From SFWF01 sp045591645 (GTDB taxonomy: Bacteria > Bacillota > Clostridia > Oscillospirales > Acutalibacteraceae), in NCBI GenBank assembly GCA_045591645.1, contig JAZNTG010000079.1, positions 16,516-80,515 on the forward strand: a stretch of 64,000 nucleotides of DNA, in the 5' to 3' direction. Positions 17,518 through 25,975 of the stretch are shown here, piece by piece (positions within the stretch are counted from its first letter, which is position 1; every line of letters begins with the position of its first letter). The notes under the pieces are model-generated. The model was not told the origin of the DNA. It worked only from the letters and a program-made list of their open reading frames with translations, and did no database searches. Position numbers and translations under genes: made by a program.

Positions 17518-19705
17518 AGCCCTCAAGCATATATCTGAGCCCTGAATATCTGAGCGTCTTTCGGTTATTTTCTATCATTTGTGTTAAGACTCCCTCGCTG
17601 CCTACAAACACAAGCATCTTTTTTGCTCTTGTAATAGCAGTATAAATAAGGTTTCGGTACCTAAGCGGCTGAGGAGTATCACATATCGGAATAATGACAC
17701 AATCAAACTCAGAGCCCTGGCTTTTGTGAACGGTAATTGCATAAGCAAGCTCAAGCATATCAAGATCTTCTTCAAAATACGTGGCAGTCTTATCATCAAA
17801 CCGTACCGACAGTGCTCTGCTTTTAACATCGACATCAACTATTCTTCCGATATCTCCGTTAAATACTCCTGTTCCGGATTCTCCGTCGTCTGAGGTCCAG
17901 ATAATATCATAATCATTCTTTGTCTGCATTACCTTATCGCCTTGCCTGAACGATACACCTTTATAAAATATCTGCTTCATATTTTTATTTAATGGGTTTA
18001 GCGCCTCCTGAAGCAAAAGATTGAGATTATAAGATCCACAGGAAAGCTTTTTGGAAGGACAAAGTACCTGAATATCATCAACGGCTGAAAAGTCGTATGC
18101 ATTCGGAAGTCTGCTTGCTGTAAGGTCAACAACCGTTTCTGCTGCTGCACTTGGATTGTAATTCTTTATAAAGAAAAAATCAGACGAATCATTACTAAGG
18201 CTCGGAACAACTCCTGAAATGACCTTGTGAGCATTTGAAATTATCGCACTTGAGTCGGACTGTCTGAAAATTTTATCCAGCTTTACTGCAGATATAATGC
18301 CGCTGTCGAGAATATCACCGAGGACATTACCAGCACCAACACTGGGCAGCTGATCCGAATCGCCGATTAATATTATTCTTGAGGTTGTTCTGCAGGCCTC
18401 GAGAAGTGCCTTGAAAAGCAGTGCATCTACCATCGACATTTCATCGATTATAATTACATCCTCATCAAGCGGACGTTTTTTGTTACGCGCGAAGGTCTGC
18501 TTGCCTCCCCCTGTCCATTCAACTTCTAACAGACGGTGAAGTGTTTTTGCCTCATAACCTGTAAGCTCGGTTATGCGTTTAGCCGCTCTTCCTGTCGGAG
18601 CCGCAAGCGCAATACTATGCTTCCTGCCTTCAAAAATTCCAATAAGCACATTCAGCGTAGTTGTCTTTCCTGTTCCAGGACCGCCTGTGAGAACAAAAAC
18701 ATTATTATTTAAAGCGCAGTTTACAGACTCGATCTGCTTTTGGTCAAATTTAAAGCCTAATTTTCGCTCTATAAGCTCGATTTCAAATTCAGAAAGGCTG
18801 TTAAGAGGCACATTACAGTCTGCATATGCGTTAAGCTTTGCGGCAATATACTCTTCAGCGGCATAATATTGGCTTAGAAAAACAAATTGCTCTCCGTTAT
18901 ATATACGCACAGCGATCTGCATACGGTCGCACATTAATTTTACAGAGTCCATAATCAAAACAGAATTAATTGAAAGTAGCTTTTCGCAAACATTAAGCAG
19001 CTTTGTAAGCGGCAGGCAAGTATGTCCGTTTGAAAGATTTTTACGAAGTACATATTCGATACCTGCACTTACCCTACCGTCACTGTCGATTGGCAGACCG
19101 AGTTTTTCGGAAATTTCCTCTGCTCTCTCAAAAGAAAAGCCTATTTCCTCACAGCATAGGATATGCGGATTTTCACGTATAAGATCAACACTGTTAATGC
19201 CTAAAACCTTAAAAATATCTGCTGCTTCAACAGGAGTTATATTAAATTCGGCCAAAGACAGCATAATATCCCTTACGCCAAACTGCTTTTTATACTCCTC
19301 GCAGATACTCATCGCTTTATCTGCGCTGATTCCCTTAATATGAGTCAGCTCGATCGGATAATTTTCGATTACATCCAGAGTTTTATCCTTAAATCTCTCA
19401 ACTATCTTCATAGCAGTAGCCGGACCGATTCCTTTAATTGCACCGCTCGATATAAATTTTAAGATCTGAAGCTGTGTTTTAGGTGCAGAGATGCTAATAA
19501 CATCTACATTGAACTGTTCACCGTACACAGGATGATTTGAGTATTCACCCGTTACCGTGACAGTGTCACCCTCATTTACAGCAGGAAGAATTCCAACGCA
19601 GGTAACTTCTTCCCTACCGACTTTTATCTTAAAGACCGTATATCCGTTTTCGCGGTTTTTATATGTAATTTTTTCAACCGTTCCCTTCAATTCCTTGCTT
19701 ATCAT
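17507..19705 (-). CDS. recD2: RecD2 DNA helicase
   Basis: SF1B 5'-3' helicase of 732 residues acting in DNA repair and replication-fork maintenance. Seen: the RecD2-specific N-terminus (KELKGTVEKITYKNRENGYT), a helix-hairpin-helix region around residues 95-200, Walker A LTGGPGTGKTTTLN, Walker B DEMSMVDALL, GDSDQLPSVGAGNVLGD, and the C-terminal motif VHKSQGSEFD. RecB and RecC are not adjacent, as expected for RecD2. TAGGAG lies 6 nt before the ATG; the start overlaps the preceding small gene by 32 nt. Confidence 0.95.
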   Translation of the reverse strand: MISKELKGTVEKITYKNRENGYTVFKIKVGREEVTCVGILPAVNEGDTVTVTGEYSNHPVYGEQFNVDVISISAPKTQLQILKFISSGAIKGIGPATAMKIVERFKDKTLDVIENYPIELTHIKGISADKAMSICEEYKKQFGVRDIMLSLAEFNITPVEAADIFKVLGINSVDLIRENPHILCCEEIGFSFERAEEISEKLGLPIDSDGRVSAGIEYVLRKNLSNGHTCLPLTKLLNVCEKLLSINSVLIMDSVKLMCDRMQIAVRIYNGEQFVFLSQYYAAEEYIAAKLNAYADCNVPLNSLSEFEIELIERKLGFKFDQKQIESVNCALNNNVFVLTGGPGTGKTTTLNVLIGIFEGRKHSIALAAPTGRAAKRITELTGYEAKTLHRLLEVEWTGGGKQTFARNKKRPLDEDVIIIDEMSMVDALLFKALLEACRTTSRIILIGDSDQLPSVGAGNVLGDILDSGIISAVKLDKIFRQSDSSAIISNAHKVISGVVPSLSNDSSDFFFIKNYNPSAAAETVVDLTASRLPNAYDFSAVDDIQVLCPSKKLSCGSYNLNLLLQEALNPLNKNMKQIFYKGVSFRQGDKVMQTKNDYDIIWTSDDGESGTGVFNGDIGRIVDVDVKSRALSVRFDDKTATYFEEDLDMLELAYAITVHKSQGSEFDCVIIPICDTPQPLRYRNLIYTAITRAKKMLVFVGSEGVLTQMIENNRKTLRYSGLRYMLEGYEE

Positions 19706-20036
19706 TTAACACTCCTAAGTGTAAAAAATCATCTGTCAATATATTTTTATCGATAAATACTATTCCTTTGCTTGAAAACTCTTCCCTCAGCTCGGAATTG
19801 GTATCAGTATCGGTAACAACTACCACCGTGTCAGCAAAATCATTGCCATACCACTTTTGCTTCTCGCATAATTGAGTGAGCGACAAATAGTCCGACACAC
19901 CATTTAAATATGTAATATAGATTCCCTTAGTCTTGTTCTTCGGCTTTAAAATCAGCATCCACGCGCTATGCAACAGGTCACATAAGCCAATGAGCATAAG
20001 TCCCGCCATCAAAAAGTACACAATAATTTCAAACAT
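19674..20036 (-). CDS. Small membrane-anchored protein of unknown function
   Basis: A 120-residue protein I do not recognise. The first 32 residues form one hydrophobic segment (IIVYFLMAGLMLIGLCDLLHSAWMLIL), followed by a soluble part with an alternating beta/alpha look (DTVVVVTDTDTNSELREEF, GIVFIDKNIL). GAGGTGATAGA before the ATG at 20036 supports translation. It overlaps recD2 by 32 nt, so the two are co-expressed. The cytoplasmic part resembles a small Rossmann-like fold but no catalytic motif is visible. Confidence 0.7.
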   Translation of the reverse strand: MFEIIVYFLMAGLMLIGLCDLLHSAWMLILKPKNKTKGIYITYLNGVSDYLSLTQLCEKQKWYGNDFADTVVVVTDTDTNSELREEFSSKGIVFIDKNILTDDFLHLGVLNDKQGIEGNG

Positions 20037-20085
20037 TCTATCACCTCATCACATTATATGTGAGTGAAGCAATTATGCTAAAATT

Positions 20086-20110
20086 TAAGGGATTTCTTTA
20101 AAGAAACCCC
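20086..20110 (-). terminator. Intrinsic terminator after cdaR
   Basis: GGGTTTCTTT/AAAGAAATCC-type palindrome at 20089-20110 followed on the minus strand by TTAAATTTTAG, placed just after the YbbR gene. Confidence 0.75.
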
Positions 20111-20125
20111 TCGAAAGCCGTACAG

Positions 20126-21400
20126 CTATTCAGATTTGACCGTTACGTTGCTTGTACCGACAGCCCAAACACCGTTATGGTTTGAGGTAAAGGCGACAAC
20201 AACAGAATCTCCCGCTACCTTGCCCGCAAGATCAACGGTTGCAGTAACATTCGATGCCTTAAAGGTACTGGCAATGCTCTTGGGCACACAGAATGTAACA
20301 TTTCGGACGGTAGCTCGGTCAATAGTTAGACCTGAAGGAGCATTGATGACCTGAATATCGATTGAAGAAATAGTTTTCTCTCTGTATCCGGATAAATCAA
20401 ACTCCAAAGTTACGGTATCTATATTATCGATAGGCTGAATGTTTTCTGAAGACAATGCCAATCCAACCTCGAATTTTTTGTTTTTAAGCGATATTTCGCT
20501 GAAATCAATCGGCTCAAGCTCAACTGCCGTTAAAGCATTTATAACGTCAGGCGCACCCTTGACATCTATCTTGGTAATAGCTTCACCCGATTCAAGCGTT
20601 ATAGTGTACTTAAGATCGGGAGCATTTGACGGCTTATTAATAAACGACGGAATCAAATTGAAGGTGGCGCGTTTATTAACGACTACAGTTACATCAACGG
20701 TCTCAGCAGATATGGTAAAGGGCGACGGATCCAACTCATTCCCGTTAGCGTCATAAAGCTTTATCCTGCCAACAAATGTTTTTGTCGAGGTCAAAGCTAT
20801 CTCATCTTCAACAACTGCCCTAACCTCAGCTATTCTAATAAATTCAGATTCAGGACCCTTGATATGAATCTTTTCTTCGAGTACTTCCGGCTTCTCACAA
20901 ATCAAATCAGGGTCAGCTGAAAGATCTACTGTAACATTAGGAGCACTGACTACGACTTCCTTGTACTCATCTCTTCTCTTATCTACAACGATAGAGACTG
21001 TTGCGGGATTGATCGAAATAATATCATAATCAGTCTTGCCGCTTATTTTTCGCGCAATAAGCGTTACAGTATAGCTGCCTGTAGTTTCTATACTTGAAAG
21101 ATCGGCTGTAACTAAAATATCATCAGATTTCAAAGAGCTGACAACATAGCTGGGACCCTTAACGGTTACCGATACTGTTTCACCGACATTTTTGGAAACA
21201 ATATCCATATCAAGCTTTTCAAGATTTGTACCTGTAGCACTGATAGACACAGGAACACTGTTAAAAGTGATCTCCCTTTCGGGATTTTGGTCGATAACAA
21301 TAATAAGCCAAAATATAAAAGCCACGACGACAGAAAATGAAACGGCAAATTTTTTATTTGAGAAAAGTGTTTTTATCGAAAAATTTTTAAGCCACTTCAT
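20126..21400 (-). CDS. cdaR: CdaR/YbbR-domain regulator of c-di-AMP cyclase
   Basis: A 424-residue protein with one N-terminal membrane helix (FAVSFSVVVAFIFWLIIVIDQ, about residues 18-38) followed by an extracytoplasmic region of repeated YbbR beta domains (for example NVGETVSVTVKGPSYVVSSL, KPEVLEEKIHIKGPESEF, TISSIDIQVINAPSGLTI). In firmicutes YbbR/CdaR is encoded right after cdaA, binds it and adjusts c-di-AMP production. It begins 11 nt after cdaA, the standard arrangement; glmM, often next, is absent here. Confidence 0.93.
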   Translation of the reverse strand: MKWLKNFSIKTLFSNKKFAVSFSVVVAFIFWLIIVIDQNPEREITFNSVPVSISATGTNLEKLDMDIVSKNVGETVSVTVKGPSYVVSSLKSDDILVTADLSSIETTGSYTVTLIARKISGKTDYDIISINPATVSIVVDKRRDEYKEVVVSAPNVTVDLSADPDLICEKPEVLEEKIHIKGPESEFIRIAEVRAVVEDEIALTSTKTFVGRIKLYDANGNELDPSPFTISAETVDVTVVVNKRATFNLIPSFINKPSNAPDLKYTITLESGEAITKIDVKGAPDVINALTAVELEPIDFSEISLKNKKFEVGLALSSENIQPIDNIDTVTLEFDLSGYREKTISSIDIQVINAPSGLTIDRATVRNVTFCVPKSIASTFKASNVTATVDLAGKVAGDSVVVAFTSNHNGVWAVGTSNVTVKSE

Positions 21401-21411
21401 ATCTTATCGCC

Positions 21412-22308
21412 TCACTTTTTTTTGAAAATTTTTACAGACCTGTCTATAACCTCGCCTATGCGGTTTTTGGATTTATTTTCAGAGCTAATAAGTTCTCTTG
21501 TAAGCTCTTCCCTGAGTGTGATCTGATTATAGTCACGCTTGATAGATCCGTTTATTGCAACTGATATCGTACCTGTTTCCTCTGAGACAACGACCACAAC
21601 TGCATCAGAATTCTCGCTCATACCTATTGCTGCCCTGTGACGTGTACCAAGCTGGGAATTAAGGTCATTGTTTACAGTAAGCGGAAGTATACAGCCCGCC
21701 GCCAAAATATTTCCCTCTCGAATAAGCATAGCACCGTCATGCAGCGGGGATTTTGGGAAAAATATATTTCCGATCATCTCGGGTGAAGATTCGCCATTTA
21801 TTACCGTACCTGTATTAGCAATATCGCCCAGCTTCGTATCTCTTTCAAAAACGATCAAAGCACCGATCTTCTTATCAGACATAGTAACGACCGCTTTGCA
21901 AACGGTAGCAATACAACTGTTTATTTTATCTTCACTGTCAGCGGCAAACTGACCCTTTGCAATAGCGCCGAGATTGCTCCTGCCCACCTTTTCAAGAGCA
22001 CGCCGAAGCTCAGGCTGAAAAACTACAACGATAGCAATTAGAGCATAATCAAAAAGTTTCGCAAGGAGCCATTTCAGACTCACAAGCTCAAACAGATTAG
22101 CAAGGGCTGAAACCACTAAAAGTATTGCAATTCCTTTGATCAGCTGACCCGCACGGCTCTCTCTTAAAAAGTCAACCGCTTTATATACGACAAAAGCAAC
22201 AATAATGATGTCAAGGATGTCGAAAAAGCGGATATTGGCGACAGCAAAAATTATCTGATTAAACAGAGAATATATTGAATCAAAGAAATTAAGCATTGCC
22301 TCTTTCAC
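21412..22308 (-). CDS. cdaA: Diadenylate cyclase CdaA (c-di-AMP synthase)
   Basis: Membrane-bound DAC enzyme making c-di-AMP from two ATP. Three hydrophobic helices in the first ~85 residues are followed by the DAC domain with the catalytic DGAMLI and RHRAAIGMSE motifs and LSGD-equivalent VVVSEETGTIS. I start it at GTG 22308 (298 residues): GCAAGGGG lies 8 nt upstream, and the longer reading from ATG 22347 would begin inside the promoter. Essential signalling enzyme in most firmicutes. Confidence 0.95.
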   Translation of the reverse strand: MKEAMLNFFDSIYSLFNQIIFAVANIRFFDILDIIIVAFVVYKAVDFLRESRAGQLIKGIAILLVVSALANLFELVSLKWLLAKLFDYALIAIVVVFQPELRRALEKVGRSNLGAIAKGQFAADSEDKINSCIATVCKAVVTMSDKKIGALIVFERDTKLGDIANTGTVINGESSPEMIGNIFFPKSPLHDGAMLIREGNILAAGCILPLTVNNDLNSQLGTRHRAAIGMSENSDAVVVVVSEETGTISVAINGSIKRDYNQITLREELTRELISSENKSKNRIGEVIDRSVKIFKKK

Positions 22309-22337
22309 AAAATCAACCCCTTGCACATTTTTATTAT

Positions 22338-22366
22338 ATTTTAGCATAAACAGCCAAGGTATTCAA
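22338..22366 (-). promoter_or_regulatory. Promoter of cdaA-cdaR
   Basis: Minus strand: -35 TTGAAT (22361-22366), 17-nt spacer, -10 TAAAAT (22338-22343), with TATAAT overlapping just downstream. The -35 overlaps the stop codon region of the aminotransferase gene. Confidence 0.7.
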
Positions 22367-23505
22367 TAACTATTTTTAAATTTTTTTAGCAAAAAAGCAA
22401 CTTTTTCAATTTCATTACCGCTGTTATAAACAGAAGTGGATGCTCGCACAGTTCCCCTATTTAATGTTCCAAGCGTCTTGTGAGCGAACGGCGCACAGTG
22501 AAGCCCTCCCCTCACTGCAACATTATTTCTGGCGAGGTACTGTGCTGTCTCTTCAGCTGAGTGACCCTGAATGTTAAATGATAACACAGCAACATACTCA
22601 TTGTTCAGAGGATCGTCTGTATAAAGCTCTGCATTAATTTTCTTCAACTCTTCGTAAAGCATATGCAGCAGCTTTTTTTCGGCAATATGCGCATTATTTT
22701 TCATTAGCTTATCCGCAAAGTCAACTCCGGCGCTTACTCCGCATATCCCCGGAACATTGAGCGTTCCGCTCTCAACACGCTCTGGTAAAGAATCAGGTTG
22801 CTCATAGCTTAGTGAGTTAACTCCAGTACCGCCCTTTATCAACACATTGTTTATCGGTTTTTCTGCAATTAATACACCAACACCCATCGGTGAATACAGC
22901 CCCTTATGGGGAGCAATGCAAAGGTAGTCTATATTCATAGCCTTCATATCTATCTTTAAGTGTCCTGCTGACTGCGCAGCATCTACGCCAAACAGTATAC
23001 CGCTGTCTTTACAAAGTTCTCCAATCCTATTTATAGGAATGATAGTGCCTGTTACATTCGAGGCATGTGTTGTAAAGATCATCTTTGTATTTTTTCTTAT
23101 CTTTTTTTCAAATTCACTTATACATTTATCTGGGTCTCTGACACTCACATCTGCAATATCATATGAAATTCCCCTGTTTTGAGCCATATAAACAAGAGGT
23201 CTAGTGACAGCGTTATGCTCCAGAGAAGATATTATTACGTGATCACCGGGATTCAGACAGCCGTATAAGACAGTGTTCACCGAAGCAGTACAATTTGCTG
23301 AAAAGCAAACTGAATTCTCGGTTTCACAGCCCAAAAAACCACATAGCTTCTCTCTTGCAGAAAAAACTTTTGTAGCGGCTTCAAGCGAGCCTCTATGCCC
23401 GCCTCTGCCCGGATTAGATGACAGATTTCGTAAAGCATAATTTACTGCATTAATGACACTGTTCGGTTTTACTCCTGAAGTTGCTGCGTTGTCTAAATAT
23501 ATCAA
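22363..23505 (-). CDS. Cysteine desulfurase-family class V aminotransferase (TIGR01977 type)
   Basis: A 380-residue PLP enzyme of fold type I. Seen: YLDNAATSGVKP at the N-terminus, the PLP-phosphate region, TTHASNVTGTIIP, DAAQSAGH, and the PLP lysine in CIAPHKGLYSPMGVG. The C-terminal VRGGLHCAPFAHKTLG carries the cysteine that takes sulfur (or selenium) in desulfurases. Start is TTG at 23505 with GGAGGTG 5 nt upstream. It lies behind a DUF3343 gene, a pairing seen in Clostridia and linked by prediction to sulfur/selenium handling. Confidence 0.85.
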   Translation of the reverse strand: MIYLDNAATSGVKPNSVINAVNYALRNLSSNPGRGGHRGSLEAATKVFSAREKLCGFLGCETENSVCFSANCTASVNTVLYGCLNPGDHVIISSLEHNAVTRPLVYMAQNRGISYDIADVSVRDPDKCISEFEKKIRKNTKMIFTTHASNVTGTIIPINRIGELCKDSGILFGVDAAQSAGHLKIDMKAMNIDYLCIAPHKGLYSPMGVGVLIAEKPINNVLIKGGTGVNSLSYEQPDSLPERVESGTLNVPGICGVSAGVDFADKLMKNNAHIAEKKLLHMLYEELKKINAELYTDDPLNNEYVAVLSFNIQGHSAEETAQYLARNNVAVRGGLHCAPFAHKTLGTLNRGTVRASTSVYNSGNEIEKVAFLLKKFKNSY

Positions 23506-23519
23506 TTAATCACCTCCAA

Positions 23520-23547
23520 AATAAAACACAGGACTTTTGATCCTGTG
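23520..23547 (-). terminator. Terminator between the DUF3343 gene and the aminotransferase
   Basis: Minus strand: CACAGGA, 7-nt loop, TCCTGTG, then TTTTATTTT, running straight into the ribosome binding site of the aminotransferase (GGAGGTG). Because there is no room for a promoter after it, read-through or attenuation is implied. Confidence 0.75.
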
Positions 23548-23551
23548 CGTT

Positions 23552-23773
23552 TTAAATTACCGGCGCTATATCCAGCACCTTTATATCATGGTCTTTTAAT
23601 ATGCGCACGGCCTCGTTAATATCACCATAAACAGCTATGCCGTAACCGCAGCCGTATCGATTACTGCCCGATAGATTTCTTTCTACCGATGCCCTGAACG
23701 AATGCTTACGGAGTAGATCTCGTCCGCGAATGGCATAAGTGATCGTGCCGGTGATAATGATATTGCCTTTCAA
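23552..23773 (-). CDS. DUF3343-like small protein (putative Se/S carrier-like)
   Basis: A 73-residue protein with TGTITYAIRGRDLLRKH at the start and NRYGCGYGIAVYGD in the middle; a helix followed by a CG[YL]xI[AR]V segment is the layout of DUF3343 proteins, where the cysteine is proposed to carry sulfur or selenium. The frame remains open to 23884, but those extra codons read through the degV terminator hairpin, so I use TTG 23773, which has GGAG 8 nt upstream. It precedes the class V aminotransferase. Confidence 0.65.
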   Translation of the reverse strand: MKGNIIITGTITYAIRGRDLLRKHSFRASVERNLSGSNRYGCGYGIAVYGDINEAVRILKDHDIKVLDIAPVI

Positions 23774-23851
23774 AATACCAACTCCGATACAGAATATGCT
23801 GTGTTTTGCATTACAATACATTTTATGAAGACTTCCGTAATAATGACATAC

Positions 23852-23880
23852 AAAAAATTTAAGCCAACCTTGCGGTTGGC
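23852..23880 (-). terminator. Intrinsic terminator after degV
   Basis: Minus strand stem GCCAACC / GGTTGGC with a GCAA tetraloop followed by TTAAATTTTTTG; 46 nt after the degV stop. Confidence 0.88.
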
Positions 23881-23926
23881 TCAAAGCTCAAATCAAAGTA
23901 TTTAACAATGAAACGGCGTGATGTTC

Positions 23927-24766
23927 TTAAGCCTTAAAGAATGCAACTGCAACCGCTCCCGGTCCTGCGTGAGTACCGACAACACTGCCAACGATCGTTG
24001 TATCAAGCTTTTGAACATTGTTCTGCCACAGATGTGCACTGTCCTCGATGTATTTTTGCAAAAGCGCATCAGAAAGACCTGTATATCCCAGAAGTATAGG
24101 ACGGTTAAAATTAACACCGCCCGTTTCTTGAATTTCAGTAACAAGGCGGTTATTAGCTTGCTTTGATCCTCTTGCTGTGCCCAGCATCTTAATTTCGCCG
24201 TCTTCTACGCTGATAACAGGCTTAATTGACAGAAGACCACCTGCGAATGCAACGGTTTTAGAAATTCTTCCGCCTTTCTTAAGATACTCAAGCGTATCTA
24301 CTAAAGCTACAAGTCTTATGTCCTCTCTTGCAAGCTCAAGCTCTTTAGCAATATCCTCAGCAGTCATTCCTGCATCAACAAGTCTGAGCGCATAGTCCAC
24401 AAGTATTCCTGATGCTATAGCGACAGTTTTACTGTCAACAACATAAATATTATCATAATCTTCTGCGGCAATAATCGCACTCTGATAAGTTCCTGAAAGC
24501 TTCGACGCCACCGTAATTACCACAGCGCTGTCGCCGTTTTGCTTAACCTGACGGTAAACCTGTTCAAAATTATCTGGAGTTGCCTGACTTGTGGTAGGAA
24601 GAACGTCGCTTTCAACAAGCTTTTCATAAAATTTCTTATGTGTTATTGTTACACCGTCAATAAATTCCTCATCGCCAAATCTGATAGTAAGCGGAACAAT
24701 GGTAACTCTTTCTTTTACAGATTCTATAAGATCAGCAGTAGAATCTACTATAATTTTTACTGACAT
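23927..24766 (-). CDS. degV: DegV family fatty-acid-binding protein
   Basis: A 279-residue DegV protein: KIIVDSTADL at the N-terminus, FYEKLVESDVLPTTSQATPDNF, and the C-terminal GTHAGPGAVAVAFF. DegV proteins bind a fatty acid and serve as the FakB subunit of fatty-acid kinase, presenting the fatty acid to FakA for phosphorylation. No fakA is adjacent. It follows the MarR-type gene by 12 nt and is probably its co-transcribed partner. Confidence 0.9.
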   Translation of the reverse strand: MSVKIIVDSTADLIESVKERVTIVPLTIRFGDEEFIDGVTITHKKFYEKLVESDVLPTTSQATPDNFEQVYRQVKQNGDSAVVITVASKLSGTYQSAIIAAEDYDNIYVVDSKTVAIASGILVDYALRLVDAGMTAEDIAKELELAREDIRLVALVDTLEYLKKGGRISKTVAFAGGLLSIKPVISVEDGEIKMLGTARGSKQANNRLVTEIQETGGVNFNRPILLGYTGLSDALLQKYIEDSAHLWQNNVQKLDTTIVGSVVGTHAGPGAVAVAFFKA

Positions 24767-24778
24767 AATACTTTCTCC

Positions 24779-25237
24779 TTATTTTGCTTCGGGTATACCC
24801 TCTTTAGCTATTATCTGCAATTTTTTTAAAATAAGCTCAAGAGATCTGTAAAGAATTTTTCTATCCTCATCTGATATTTGTCCACCCGTTGCGCTGACTG
24901 CTGCGCTTGCTCTGTCACACACAAAGCGAGCCGCCTTTTTACCCTCATCAGTAAGTTTTAATTTCGCTTTATATGATGAGTTTACTCTCATCTCGCGGAA
25001 TATCAGTCCTTTTTCTTCCATTTCTCCTGTTATTCTGGAAATAGCGGCTTTGTCACGGTCACACACCTCACAAAGCTCAGCTGCTGTAAGCCCCTCAGGA
25101 AAACGGTTAAGTGTAACCAGATACTGAGCAAAAGCGCCGCGGTATCCGTATGCCTCCATTTCCTCTCTCTCAATCTTTTGAATATGGCGGCAAATTGCCG
25201 AAACCGCAAAAGAAAACTGCTCAAATCTCTCTACCAT
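24779..25237 (-). CDS. MarR-family transcriptional regulator
   Basis: A 152-residue winged-helix repressor type. Helix-turn-helix: TAAELCEVCDRDKAAISRITGEMEEKG region (about residues 55-80), then the wing (REMRVNSSYKAKLKLTDEGKK). N- and C-terminal helices would form the dimer. It is the first gene before degV, so it may control fatty-acid uptake/activation by analogy with FabT, also a MarR protein; the ligand is not evident. Its own promoter carries palindromes likely to be its operator. Confidence 0.88.
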   Translation of the reverse strand: MVERFEQFSFAVSAICRHIQKIEREEMEAYGYRGAFAQYLVTLNRFPEGLTAAELCEVCDRDKAAISRITGEMEEKGLIFREMRVNSSYKAKLKLTDEGKKAARFVCDRASAAVSATGGQISDEDRKILYRSLELILKKLQIIAKEGIPEAK

Positions 25238-25255
25238 TGTTACACCTCTAATTTT

Positions 25256-25269
25256 GTTGACTTGTCAAC
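25256..25269. promoter_or_regulatory. Palindromic putative operator of the MarR gene
   Basis: GTTGACTTGTCAAC: 6-bp perfect arms with a 2-nt centre, lying just downstream of the -10 box, about +7 to +20 of the predicted transcript. This is a usual place and size for autorepression by a MarR dimer. Confidence 0.6.
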
Positions 25270-25282
25270 TTCTTTTGAGTTT

Positions 25283-25311
25283 ATTATACCACATACAAAA
25301 CAATTTGTCAA
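25283..25311 (-). promoter_or_regulatory. Consensus promoter of marR-degV
   Basis: Minus strand: -35 TTGACA (25306-25311), 17-nt spacer, -10 TATAAT (25283-25288); exact sigma-A consensus, which usually calls for repression. Confidence 0.88.
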
Positions 25312-25324
25312 TATGTGGTATAAT
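25283..25324. repeat. 13-bp perfect inverted repeat enclosing the marR promoter
   Basis: Arms ATTATACCACATA (25283-25295) and TATGTGGTATAAT (25312-25324), separated by 16 nt. The left arm contains the -10 box and the -35 lies in the spacer. No T-run follows on either strand, so it does not look like a terminator. Confidence 0.75.
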
Positions 25325-25330
25325 TTCCGC

Positions 25331-25975
25331 TTATTTAAACTCTTCCATATTTCCGTTATAAAGCATCGTTCTGACAACGGTTCCGTACGGAAGCTTTATG
25401 TGTTCAGTTTTTTCAAACGCTTCCAAAAGCAGTTTTGGATTAAGATTATTACTGCCGCCCGCCGCAAGAACCAAAGTGACCTTATTTTCGCACACCTCAA
25501 AGCTTTTAATATTTGGCGCAAGGTCGACTGTATTCATCTTGCCCTTTTTGCTCTTCTTTTCGGTAAGTATTTGGGGTAATGACAAAAATAGCTTTAGCTT
25601 GCGGGACACATCAGCATCAAGAATATCGTATGATATCTCGTATTCAGCATACGCAATCTGACCGACCTTCATCAAAGGCTCTCCGATACCGAAAAGCTCA
25701 ATACCCTCAGGCATAACGCTTTTGAGCTTATCTAAAGCCTGTCCAAGCGGATACGAGTCGTCATCGAGCCGTAGGTCCATAACATCATATCTGCTTTCAA
25801 AGCCGAGTGACAGCGGAAGTGCAAAGGTGACGTAGGGATGAGGGTTAAATCCCTCGGAATACCACACGGGAATACCTGACATTCTTATCATTCTTATCAT
25901 AAAACGTTGCAGGTCAAGATGTGAAATGAATTTCATTCTTCCAAGTTTTTTAAAGTATATTCTAACGTCCTTCAA
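25331..25975 (-). CDS. TIGR03936-family protein (DUF2344), partner of the upstream radical SAM protein
   Basis: A 214-residue DUF2344 protein: RIYFKKLGRMKFISHLDLQRFM at the start, then SEGFNPHPYVTFALPLSLG, both family hallmarks. It accompanies TIGR03960 radical SAM proteins, often as a fusion. I use TTG 25975 (GGAGAGGG 8 nt upstream), which overlaps the radical SAM gene by 14 nt; the open frame reaches further up to 26071 but the extra codons do not resemble the family. Reaction unknown. Confidence 0.85.
   Translation of the reverse strand: MKDVRIYFKKLGRMKFISHLDLQRFMIRMIRMSGIPVWYSEGFNPHPYVTFALPLSLGFESRYDVMDLRLDDDSYPLGQALDKLKSVMPEGIELFGIGEPLMKVGQIAYAEYEISYDILDADVSRKLKLFLSLPQILTEKKSKKGKMNTVDLAPNIKSFEVCENKVTLVLAAGGSNNLNPKLLLEAFEKTEHIKLPYGTVVRTMLYNGNMEEFK

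Noticed and set aside
23774..23884. N-terminal extension of the DUF3343 gene
   Set aside because: It reads through the degV terminator hairpin and lacks an SD; TTG 23773 has GGAG at a good distance.
25283..25324. Divergent plus-strand promoter from the right arm TATAAT
   Set aside because: No -35 at a proper distance, and no plus-strand gene follows.
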